Part shown: piece by piece, positions 35,675-45,510 of the stretch
Layout of the letters: every line of letters begins with the position of its first letter
Position numbering within the stretch: the first letter of the stretch is position 1
From: Lasioglossum baleicum
Taxonomy: Eukaryota > Arthropoda > Insecta > Hymenoptera > Halictidae
Assembly (NCBI RefSeq): GCF_051020765.1
Contig: NC_134948.1
Coordinates: forward strand, 2,472,501-2,536,500
DNA length: 64,000 nucleotides
Reading direction: 5' to 3'
Notes under the pieces: model-generated
What the model saw: the letters and a program-made list of their open reading frames with translations, nothing else
The model's database searches: none
What the model was told of the DNA's origin: nothing
Position numbers and translations under genes: made by a program

Positions 35675-36653
35675 CACAGTGATCGATTCCTCGATTCTAG
35701 GTGGACAAAATGGTAAATTTGATCAACTTCAGATATCTTCGCTGCCGTTCTATTTTGTTCACGAACATTAATTTATTCGATATATAACGTAATATTTCCA
35801 TTGCACGTGGTGATTACGACGATAATACGGTGCTAAAGTTTTGACTGTGCGAAATACTGTAAATAAGCTAATTCTTCTTCATCGTATAACTTGTTCGTTT
35901 GTTGTTTAAATTATTATCTAAAAAATGGAGCGTGTAAGCGAAGGTAAGTATTTCATTTTCACATATCGGTATAATTTTATTTTTCCGTGTAAATCATATA
36001 CAACAGGTTAACTAATAATATTATTTAAGAAAAGGTCAAATTGTATAACTTCTTTTGCCGGACTCGGTCGGATTTGGTTCTTTCATAGTTTTGAAGAATA
36101 CTTATTTCAAAACAATGATACTAAATATCGTTGACCCGTTTTGCCCCGTTTGTCATTTATGTCGTTTTTTAGAAAAGACATGGAGTATGCCACTATTTCA
36201 TGTGGTATTGAAATTGACGATAGAAAGTTTACAGAATATGCACTTCAGACTGCGAGAATTACATATGACAATTATAATTTAGAATAATTTAGAATATCCA
36301 GCTTTGTGTGTGTGTGTCATGCACATTCCTTATTATAATTTTATAATTTTGTATTATATTTTTGTAGAACTTTAGCTAATTTTTAAATATGAGTTAAGAT
36401 TCATTCTTTCCATTTTGTGTATTGTTTATTCACGTATTTAAACAAAAACTATAAAATATTTAATTTATGTTATTTTCACAAACGTTACAATTAATTGTTA
36501 TATTTGTCCATTTTAAATAAACGATATAATTCGTTTAAATTCATGTAGTTTTTATACACTTGTCATGATTTCTGAGAAATAAAGCGTTATTACTACAAGA
36601 GAATACAAAAATTTGAATTTTGTCCACCTAGAATCGAGGAATCGATCACTGTG
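35675..36653 (+). mobile_element. Transib-type DNA transposon, non-autonomous (979 bp)
   Basis: The termini are perfect 37-base inverted repeats. Each starts with the heptamer CACAGTG, has a 23-base spacer, and continues ACAAAAT: ACAAAATGG at 35705-35713 on the left, and the complement ACAAAATTC at 36615-36623 on the right. CGTTG is duplicated flush at 35670-35674 and 36654-36658. Transib elements are known for 5-bp target duplications, CAC-starting termini and a transposase related to RAG1, whose recombination signal is heptamer-12/23 spacer-nonamer. The interior is AT-rich and too short for a Transib transposase (usually around 600-700 residues), and I see no RAG1-like core, so it must be mobilised in trans. 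The perfect ends suggest recent activity. Confidence 0.87.
35925..36282 (+). CDS. Possible two-exon small ORF inside the Transib-type element
   Basis: ATG at 35925 opens 19 coding bases ending in AAG/GTAAGTA (donor after 35943). An acceptor GTCGTTTTTTAG ends at 36172, and joining the two keeps a frame that runs to TAG at 36280-36282. AATAAA occurs at 36578-36583, before the right end. The joined product would be only about 43 residues, with no recognisable motif; unspliced, a 75-codon ORF covers 36055-36282. It may be a remnant of transposase ends, an acquired host fragment, or chance. Confidence 0.2.
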
Positions 36654-36864
36654 CGTTGCGCCGAAAATATTATTCCAAGTTTATTCAAACAATTTACGAT
36701 CGACAAGAGTCCCTCCTTTATAAATTTCTTTCTTCTTTTAATTATCTTATTAAGGTGAAACTAATAGACTGGTGGCCTGAAATCTTTTCAACATGTCCAC
36801 TGTTTTAAATTGTACCTACCCATTTTTGTTATAAATGCATAAAATCCGCAGCCTAGTCATAACT

Positions 36865-37059
36865 AGACTCCGGATCTTTATGCATTTGTAGCAAAATCGA
36901 GTAGATGAAACTCGAAATTGTTGGAAAATTTGAAAAAATACGTCAATGTATGATTTCTCCTCTATTAAAATCATCAAGGGAAGAAATAACATTCAATTTA
37001 GTTTCTGTTTCTTGCAATCGATGCAGGCAATTTTTTATTTTGCATAAAGTTCCGCAATC
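36865..37059 (-). mobile_element. MITE family A, copy 3
   Basis: It starts AGACTCCGGATCTTTATGCA. Its right end, complemented, reads GATTGCGGAACTTTATGCA and continues with the left-end text of copy 1, so it lies in the opposite orientation. GTCATAACT at 36856-36864 and 37060-37068 flanks it flush, a 9-bp target duplication. The left duplication is shared with copy 2, so the order is duplication, copy 2, duplication, copy 3, duplication. Confidence 0.85.
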
Positions 37060-38604
37060 GTCATAACTAAACCTAGCCAGGAAACCAAACCGGTCATGAG
37101 TCATCATCGACTCATGCCTGAAGTCCGGTTCCCCGGAAGTGTCGGCCACAAAGGCAACGCCGACCTGCACGATAAATTTGCAACGTGGAGGGTCGAAGCG
37201 ACAAAAGCGTATGAAATTGAGCATAAGCAGCGCGCGAGAGAATGTCTCGGCGACGTTTGTCAATGGGAGCCAACCATAACGTCTAAGGAAGTTCTCCGAC
37301 CGCGGGCGCCGGAAATCTCGAGTTGCCGGATGTAACGCGATGTAAAGTAATTATAATTCAGGTTTGGCCCGAACTTGACAGCACCGCGAGCAGTTTACGG
37401 GGTAGGGGGGGGCGGCAGACCGCTGACAACAATGACGCAAACGCGAGCGGAGGGGCGTCTTTAAACCTGGGAAATCCTCCGAGCAACGCTCATCGGGACA
37501 ATCGGAAGAAAATCTGGGGTCGTTCGGTGAGGGGAGGGGGGGATGCGACCTGGATCCATTGAAGCGGACAACGTTGATCATAAGTGAATTAATTAGCGTG
37601 GATTCTACGGTCTCGTCGAGCGGACTTTGCGTTTGAGTACCGAGCTGACGGTCGAGACCGAGTTCCGTGGACGTAGCCGGGACTTATTGAGGTTCCTTGG
37701 ACCGTGTGATTCACCGGGGTAGATCTCGACCACGATGAAAAATAGTAATTGAATACCATCGTTCGGCTGCAATGTTTCCTGTTCTCTGGCGCAATTCGGT
37801 CTTCCGAAGAATGAAGTATCTTCTCAAAGGGAAAACAAGCTGATCGTAATTAAACATTTTCCTTGCTGCAACTTCTACGCAAAAAGAATGCTTCTCGGAA
37901 GAAGACGAAAGGGGAAACAGCTTCAAAGAAGTCGACGGCACGACGCAGTCGAAAATACGCGGGGCTAGTTTGTTTATTTAACAGTATCCGGAGATGTCGA
38001 GTCGGAGTCGGCACACGTTTCTTTCAAACTTATCTGCCGGCCAAACAGATCCGCCGTAAATTCGATTCGAAACTGAACCAAAGTCGCAACATTTTCCTCC
38101 AGCAGTATCGTCGTGAGGGGAAAGCGATGTAACCGGATGGAGGGGGAGATACATACAGGAACCCATACACTCGCAATCTCGAGTCTGGCCTCCGTCTCGG
38201 GTAGCGAGAGCAATTGCATTTAATTTCGCGAAAAGCGGATATTCAAATATCGAGAAAGTACTCGACGCCGTCACACGCAAATAAACAATGTGTTTGCTCG
38301 GCCTTCACGGACCTTTTTTCCAGACGCGACGCAGTCGGGCTCCCGCGGTAAACTTGCGCCCTCCCTCTGCCCCTTTCGCCGCCCGAGCAACTTCTTTTCT
38401 TACGCGGTTAAGCCATTCGGCTTCATGAATTTCAAAGTGACGTCGCGACTCCCTGAAGATACTCGCTCGACGAGTTCCCCGCCGAAGAATAACCCCGCGA
38501 CTTTCGCGCCGAAATATTCACTGCCCCTCGAGCCACCCTCCTCGCCCCAACAGAGAGGAACCACACGATTTAAGCACTCGTGTGCTGAGAGTGCTAACAT
38601 TATT
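37060..38604. other. Non-coding stretch, nothing recognised
   Basis: CpG-rich with overlapping ORFs; no domain or repeat structure seen. Confidence 0.45.
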
Positions 38605-38818
38605 TAAAATAAAACTTTTGCTTTTTGTTTACTATAAAGTTTGTTCATATAGGTTTTCCCCCCTAAATTTTGTATGAATTTTATGTTTTTCTTTATTGTA
38701 ATGGTAATGAATTGACTTCTTCTAGTTCTGACACTTTTGTATAACTTCACCGCCCTTATGAAGAGGGGCGCATTATTTTTAGTAGCCCACGGGCGCCGAA
38801 TATCTTAGGACGGCCCTG
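38605..38818 (-). mobile_element. hAT-like transposon end, truncated
   Basis: The complement of the right edge begins CAGGGCCGTCCTAAGATATT and continues with GCGCCCGTGGGC. This wording and the CAGGG start are typical of hAT-superfamily termini in insects. The adjoining 200 bases are AT-rich, contrasting with CpG-rich flanks. No matching left terminus or 8-bp duplication was found, so the inner boundary is approximate and the element is probably truncated. Confidence 0.4.
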
Positions 38819-41731
38819 CCCAAATGGTGAATGAGAATGCTTGTGGATGAATCACCGACCAAGTAACGAATTGGCAAATATTTACGGGCCTGTGCCAGGC
38901 GAAGTCCAATGAAGAGAAATGCGTATGAATGGCTGAGGATCAACCATGAAGCAGTTAGGGATCCAGGAAGGTGTGTAGACTAATTGAGCCAGAGCGAAGG
39001 GCTAAGGCAGGTCGTTTTCTCCGACTCGGAGACCCTTTTGCCGGTGTCAAAGGGAAATTAATATCACCTATGCCCCCGGCTTCTCTCGCTCTCTCTCTCC
39101 TGTCATGGTTGCACGTTTTATTCCCAGTTGAGCGGCAGACGAGACAGTGTGCCATCCTTTAGGATCGTGCCGGGGTACGTCCGACAGTAAAGGCATTATT
39201 TCGCAGCAGCGTTCGTCCTCGCAGGATCCACAACAAGACACGACACGGCACGACACGGCCAGCCAATCGGCTCCTTTCAGCAGTTTTATCGTTCGCTTTG
39301 AAGTGCACAGGCTTTCATCGTGTTTCCACTTTCTTCCCTTTCATTGCTCCGGTTCCAGCTTCCGCCTTTGTTAACTTCTCGAGGGAAAAGATCCATCTTT
39401 ATGCTCGCGGAGACTCTCTCCTCCGCAGAGTTTTGATTTCTCTTTTATCTAAATATGATGCGGTGGGTGCACGGCGACAGATACCTTCGTTCCGCGACGT
39501 TGTTTCTCGGCCCGTTACGACGCATCGAATATTCCCGGAAAAATAAATGCTAATAATAGTTGGAACTCCGGAAGACTAACGTTGGAGATCCGAAGAGTTT
39601 TACGAGAATCATTGCCGGCAAGTTCGTCGGTTATTCAGATAAACCACCGGTTCGAAAAACAAGTGGTTCAACTTTGAGTTTTCTTCGCCGCGAGAACTCG
39701 ACAAGGAAACAGCCTAAAGCAGTTTCTCAATTATGGAAAGTTCAGCGAGTTATTAGCCGGCGAATATTAAACGACTTCCTGCATGGAGAGAGAAAGGCCA
39801 TTAATGGCGCAATAAAGATTCAAAAATCACCACCGGTTGCTTTTTATTCCTGCGAGAGATGTTTTTATGCAAACTTCCTTTGTTACCAAAGGAAAGAACC
39901 GGGGAGGGAAGTTTCCCGAAGGGTCTGCGCACTCGAACCAGCCCGCGACTCTACCATCTACGATAATTGCTGCGAGACTTCCATTAACGGCGACGGGAAA
40001 ATTGTTCCGGAAGAATTAGCACCGATAATTTATTATCTCTAAATTGTCACTACATTAAAGCACAAACGTTAGCTAATAAAACGCAGGGGACCGCGTTCGA
40101 AAATCGTTCTCCAGGTTGGCGGGAAAAAAATCGGGAATCATAGCGGAGCACTTCGGAAAACAGAAATTCGTCGGAAGCGTCGGCAAACGGATTTCATTTT
40201 TCTTTCGAAAGAAAGCTAAGAGAGAAAGGAGCGGAAGCAATTATAAAATTCCCGCGTGTCCGGGCTAAATACGGCCGGCAGGAGAAGAAACGGTTCGTCG
40301 GGGGTGCAGGAGAGCCCGAAGTTCTCTGGAAAATTGAAGACAAAGAGAACGGGGATGCTGAGGGGGCAGTCAGACGGCTAACAAAAAGGGTGTGGAGGGG
40401 CCGCCCTCTGCCCCGGAGAGCGGGTGCCGACGTCGAAGATTGCTTCTGATGACCAGGAGAGGATCGGTTACGGTTCTATTATGCCGTCTCTCTGTATCGA
40501 TACAATTTCGATTTCGCTATCCGCGGACCATCCGGGTTATTATTCCGATGAAAACGGTCCCGGCGGAGAGGTTGAATGGGAAATTTAGTCAGCCGGATGC
40601 GATTAAGGTTGGACCTGGCGCAGATGAAATTTAAAGTATCGTGTTCCCGGGGCAATCCCTTTGAGATCGCCAGAGCTGTACAACGTTCTGCGATGGGGCG
40701 TAGAGAAAGAGAGAGGAAGAGAGGGAAACCTGTCGATTTTTAACGCGGCAATTCAGCACGTTCGCCGCGAAGGCCGCTTCTCTTCGTCGGCCAGCAAATA
40801 AATAAAAGAAAAATATATTTCGCTCGTGTATTTTCGGTACTGCGATCCTAACCTCTCCGCAGAGTTTCGGTGCATCGTCCTGTTTTATTTTTTAAACGTC
40901 CCAGCAACGTTTCGCGGAACTCCCCCCCCCCCCGGTCGCTTCTCCTACGGGGCCATGCAATTTTCAATCGAAACTATTCTATATTCCGCGGACAGCCCGT
41001 TACCATCTCGCCAAATCCATCGGACAGATTCCCCAGGGCCCACTGAAGATCGAACGCCAGGAGGAATAGCGCCGGCACTCCTAAGTACAGATCAACTTCA
41101 TGCTCGTTCATAATTCCTCTCTCTCTCTCCCTCTTTCTCGGCATCTGCATCATTCCCGTATTGATGCAACCGTGCGTAACACGCACGTTTGTGTACGTGT
41201 GCAGGCTACGTCTAGACGGTAATCCAAGTGATCCCCCGGGGAACACTGAGGCCTGTCTCGCGGATCGTTTCCTCGGAACCCACGATCTTTATCTTCCGCT
41301 ACTATTTCCTCGTTGCTAAACACGCGAATATTCCCGCTTCGCGCCCGGGCCACCGGCTGTTCGATACCGACACCGGTTCATTCTATCTGATCGAAGAATA
41401 GTATCCGACCAGGGCTTTATTTTTAATTTGATAAATAATAATATAGATTGTCCCGCACTCTTGAGGCAAATCAATTTCTACGTACCTGAACGTGTTTTGA
41501 GAACGAGAGCAGGATTTCAAACAATGAAATCCAAATCTACATATGGAGTTAATAAACCCTTTAAATCGCATTATTTCAAGCTCAAATATACTGTATAGTA
41601 ATATTGATATTTTTAATGGCACGTTACAGGAATTCAAAAGAAAATTACGCAAGATTATTTGTTAATATCGTACCTGTATTTGTTTAGTTTCGCGTTTGTC
41701 CCTTTTCATGTAAATTTTAGGTTAAGACTAT
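38819..41731. other. Non-coding stretch, nothing recognised
   Basis: Contains an ACACGACACGG repeat near 39236-39257 and a C10 run near 40922. The 160-codon ORF at 39560-40042 has no domain and stands alone without splice context. Confidence 0.45.
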
Positions 41732-41932
41732 TTTTTGTTATGTATCTTTTTGTTTTTTTGTCAGTTCTACTGTAAAGAACTGTAAACATTCGTATAAAAG
41801 GACCTCGGTACTTTATTATTATTATTATTTATTATTATTATTATTCTATACGGACCAAGGTCCTTTTATACAAATGTCTACAGTTGTTTACAGTAGAAGA
41901 ACTGATAAAAACAAAAAGAAACGTAACAAAAT
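41732..41932. mobile_element. Small foldback MITE with TTA-repeat loop
   Basis: The left arm (41732-41809) and right arm (41854-41931) are about 80% complementary: TTTTGTTATG, CTTTTTGTTTTT, CAGTTCTACTGTAAA and ATAAAAGGACC all recur in complement. The loop is (TTA)n. It has no ORF. Target duplication is unclear because the flanks are A/T-rich. Confidence 0.75.
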
Positions 41933-42556
41933 AATAATAATTAATATTATTATCGCTAGATAGCAGAAAATAAAAATTCAAGAAGTAATTGGTCAGGACA
42001 CGTTCCCTGAAATTCTCTTCTAATATTTCTGTAAAATAAAAGATCCTTCTCGTAATATTTTATTTACGTTTCCGTGTTGGAAGACACGCCTATCGTAATG
42101 GAAACGGAAAGGAAATATTTGCCTAATCGCTGGCTGGAGACATCAAAGACACCCTACGGACAGCTAAACACTGCGAGGGGTTGAAAGTGGCGGCGCGGAT
42201 GAAGAGGGAGGAGCCGAGGCATGGCGCGAGAAAACTTTTTGATAACACTTGAAAATTGCTTTTCAAAATAGAATAACAATCCAATTTCAAGGCTGTCGCG
42301 GTGGTTCGCTGAGGCTGCCGGGACGCATCCGAAAGGGTGGAACGCCGAAAAAATAAAAAGCGAGTGTATTGACAATTGCAGTCTTTTATGCAGCTCTCCT
42401 TGACACTGCTGCGACACTTCAAAACAATCTACGTAAAACATAATCCACAAAAATGATTTTAAAAAATATTAAAAAAAAAAAATTGACCTGAAACTCTCTC
42501 CAAAAAATTCATTGACCTGTTTGGCCGATGAATAACATTCTAAATTTTCCTTTTCT
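41933..42556. other. Non-coding stretch, nothing recognised
   Basis: AT-rich, with short ORFs on the minus strand only and no domain. Confidence 0.45.
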
Positions 42557-42662
42557 GTCGATCCTCGATAGTGCAATTAAACAATTTAATGATATCAGCA
42601 TTGATCGAACCTGTGGCGCTGAAATCAACAAATTGTTTAATTGCACTATCTACGAGATCGAC
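42557..42662. ncRNA. Pre-miRNA-like hairpin
   Basis: Arms 42557-42599 and 42618-42662 pair along their whole length. They include the uninterrupted pairing of AGTGCAATTAAACAATTT with its complement, with a loop of about 18 bases. Length, arm size and small bulges suit a miRNA precursor or a tiny MITE. I do not recognise a known mature miRNA. Loop and 3' arm text (TTGATCGAACCTG, GGCGC, GAAATCA) recurs at about 42777-42802, which favours a repeat origin. Confidence 0.45.
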
Positions 42663-42774
42663 ATAAAGTAAAGTTCATCACGAATGGCGAAAAATTCATA
42701 CACAACGAAAGAGTTTTTTATGCGTCAACGTCAAGATTATTCAGGATTGAAACCATGAAGGTTCTCCAGGAATG

Positions 42775-42830
42775 ATTGATCGAACCTGCGGCGCCGAAAT
42801 CATTGAATTGTTCAATAACATTTTAGCCCG
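42775..42830. repeat. Partial copy of the 42.56-kb hairpin
   Basis: TTGATCGAACCTGCGGCGC and GAAATCATTGAATTGTT match loop plus 3' arm of the hairpin at 42557-42662, so this is a truncated or diverged relative in the same orientation. Confidence 0.6.
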
Positions 42831-44888
42831 AAATACAAAAGTACATTCTCTACATCTGAAACGATCAGAGAAAAAATTGTTGTTTGCTCCGGAGAAATAT
42901 TTTACGGCACGGTGGGTCCAGGAAAAGGGGGTGCGTGGTTCAGGGGGTAGTTTCCTCTGCAGGGACGTGGACACGAGAACCGGCAGAAACGCGCAATCTT
43001 TACCGGCTTCCGGACAATCGGGCGAACGTCCCTTCCGCTTCCGGAATACTCTCGATCGCTCGCTGCCAATATAATTGCTATTATGTGGTGGGGAAAAATG
43101 GTTTCTGGCCGTCCTTCAATAGCTCGATTTTACCGTCGATCGACTCCGGGATATCGTGGCCGCGGAACTCGGCCGTTTGCGGCCGGTCCAGCTCCCGCGA
43201 AATTGTTCTCAGACGAGAGGAGGAAAATTTGTGGCGGTCCGGTTGATGTGCTGCTACCGGATGTCACCGGGATATTAAGGAGTGGAAATCGAATTTGTAC
43301 CGTCGACAAAATAGGGGAATCGATCGGTCCCCGAATACCTTCGAAGCGCGGTTCGTATCTGAAAAAATATCTCCGTGGTTCCTGGACGAGATCAAAGCCG
43401 GGCAAAAATTTCAGTGGTTGCTCGGCGGTCGTTTTGTAAGGAAGTCATGCCGCTCCCGCTGAGAATGCAATCTTTAGTGCAGACCGGAAGCTTTCCTGCG
43501 ATTCGTAATTGAGCGGACGCCCGGAGAAAGAGATAACGAGGCGAGGGTCTCTGCAATCCGGTCAGAAACGTCGAGCATGCAGTTTGAAAAATGCACCGAA
43601 ATCCAGGGGTGGAACTCGAAATACGAGGAGCGCGCGAGTGCTCCTCCGGTTTCCCGCGACTAAGAACGGTGAATAATGTAACTCGGTTAAAAGAGTCGGT
43701 GGCCGACGTAGGAAAACCGGTGTACTCCCAAAAAAATCACCGGCGCTGTCCGTTATCCTAATTAGTCGTTTGTCCGATCAGGTAGTTAGGTATCGCGAGG
43801 CACGACTTTCTTCGAATCGGGCCGCGCGTCGACTGTCACGCGGCGCGGTGACTAGACGACCGAAAGTTTAATTAATTCATGGCGTCGCGTCAGTCGCGAG
43901 ACGATATTCGTGTACACGAATTATAGGAGGAATTTATGAAGGGCGCCGTTGCTCCAAGTGACACTCAAGTAATGTGCGTGAAATTTGCGTGGAGGAAGGA
44001 GCGAAATGTCACGCGTCCATTAATTCCGGCGCGAGAGGCTGTAATGCGACGGCTTAATAAAACGGCCGCGCGCTGTTTCTGCCCCTGGGGGAGCGAAAAT
44101 TGGAAGAACCGGGGGCCAGAGATTCGCGAATTCCCACTTTCGAACTTGTAGGGACCGTGGAAATTGCGAAAATAATATACAATCGACCCTAACCGCGCTT
44201 ATCACACCTGCCGCCATCTGGATATAACCTTCCTCTGACCTTGGACCAACTTCTCGGCGAACGTCGACGAGGGAAAGTATCATAATTAATAAAGCGAATT
44301 GTCCCCGGTTCACCAACAGAGCAAACACCCTGGTGCTCCAATATGAAATGTGTTTGTTGTTATGGAAGATCCATATGTGTTTTCTTCGAGAGCTAGGAAA
44401 ATATGAAACGTGGATTACTTGGTTTCAACTTTATCGGATTATAAAATTTTTATTAGTACATAGATATGTAATCCCAGGGTGTCCTACTATTGACAACGGT
44501 GTTCAAATAGAAAGCAATCTCACACAGGCGTGCCTCGTCGTAGAGACATCAACTAAGCCACAGACTTGTTAGACCCCGAAACATCGCAGAACCAACGAGA
44601 GTTACTCAATTCCTTTCCCCGCAACAAGACCATCACCACCCGATCTTGATGTCCCTGGAGGGGTCGACGAGCTAAGTAATTCCATTCGAAGATTCGCAAG
44701 GAAAACAGCCCGATTTCTTTCCTTCGCTATCCATTTGCCACGCGTTACCTCCCTCCCCGTCCTTTTATCAATCGAATTCCTACCTTCGTCTTCCTCATCC
44801 CTCTCCCGATACTCGATTTTTCTCTGGCAATCTTTGCTTGCCGGCTAATGAACCGTCTAAACAGCAGCCCTTTTAGATCGTCATTAAT
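42831..44888. other. Non-coding stretch, nothing recognised
   Basis: ORFs of 91-120 codons at 42884-43439 overlap in three frames and on both strands. Nothing else seen. Confidence 0.45.
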
Positions 44889-45510
44889 TCTTCATAGCTG
44901 GACGTAGGTCACTACAGGGACATTACTTGTGGATATTTGGGGCCAGAAAAATTTGTGTAGCTAGTTCAATAGTGGAGTGAAATGTTCGCAAAATTTGAGG
45001 GAGATAGGTTCGGTAGAACGTCCAGAATAAATTGCTAAAATTTAGTTCTTCGCGGTTGGACATAGGTCACTATAGCAACATTATTTATGGATTCTTCCAA
45101 ATGAAAAAATTTGTACACTTAGTTCAATAGTGCAGTGAAATGTTCGCCAAATTTCAGGAAGATAGGTCCAGTAGAACGTCCTGAATAAATTGCTAAAATT
45201 TAGTTCTTCGCGGTTGGACATAGGTCACTACAGCAACATTATTTATGGATTCTTCCAAATGAAGAAATTTGTATAGGTAGTTTAATAGTGCAGTGAAATG
45301 TTCGCAAAATTTCAGGAAGATAGGTCCAGTAAAACGTCCTGAATAAATTTCTAAAAATTAGTTCTTCGCAGTTGAACATAGGTCACTACAGCAACATTAT
45401 TTATGGACTCTTCCAAATGAAAAAATTTGTACACTTAGTTCAATAGTGCAGTGAAATGTTCGCAAAATTTCAGGAAGATAGGTCCAGTAGAACGTCCAGA
45501 ATAAATTCCG
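44889..45510. repeat. 158-bp tandem repeat, four copies
   Basis: TAGGTCACTA recurs at 44905, 45063, 45221 and 45379, always 158 bases apart. CAGTGAAATGTTCGC and AGAACGTCCTGAATAAATT recur at fixed offsets. The first copy is the most diverged, and the middle copies are nearly identical. Confidence 0.93.

Larger units (their letters stand above)
35638..36719. mobile_element. Insertion inside MITE copy 2, flanked by a 12-bp duplication
   Basis: ATAAATTTCTTT occurs at 35626-35637 and 36720-36731, while copy 1 has this phrase once. The insert consists of about 37 bases on the left and 66 on the right, plus the Transib-type element. This suggests that a short sequence inserted into the MITE first and was then hit by the Transib element. 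The class of this intermediate insert is unknown. Confidence 0.6.
35549..36854 (+). mobile_element. MITE family A, copy 2, split by a nested insertion
   Basis: The left end AGACTGCGGATCTTTATG and the right end (complement AGGCTGCGGATTTTATGCA) match copy 1 at 11662-11860, and the inner text aligns on both sides of a 1.08-kb insertion. GTCATAACT flanks it at 35540-35548 and again at 36856-36864, one base beyond the right end. A 9-bp duplication is typical of Mutator-like elements and 8 bp of hAT or Merlin elements. The element carries no transposase. Confidence 0.85.

Noticed and set aside
39560..40042. 160-codon plus-strand ORF
   Set aside because: Cysteines are scattered without a zinc-finger pattern, and there is no splice context or family resemblance.
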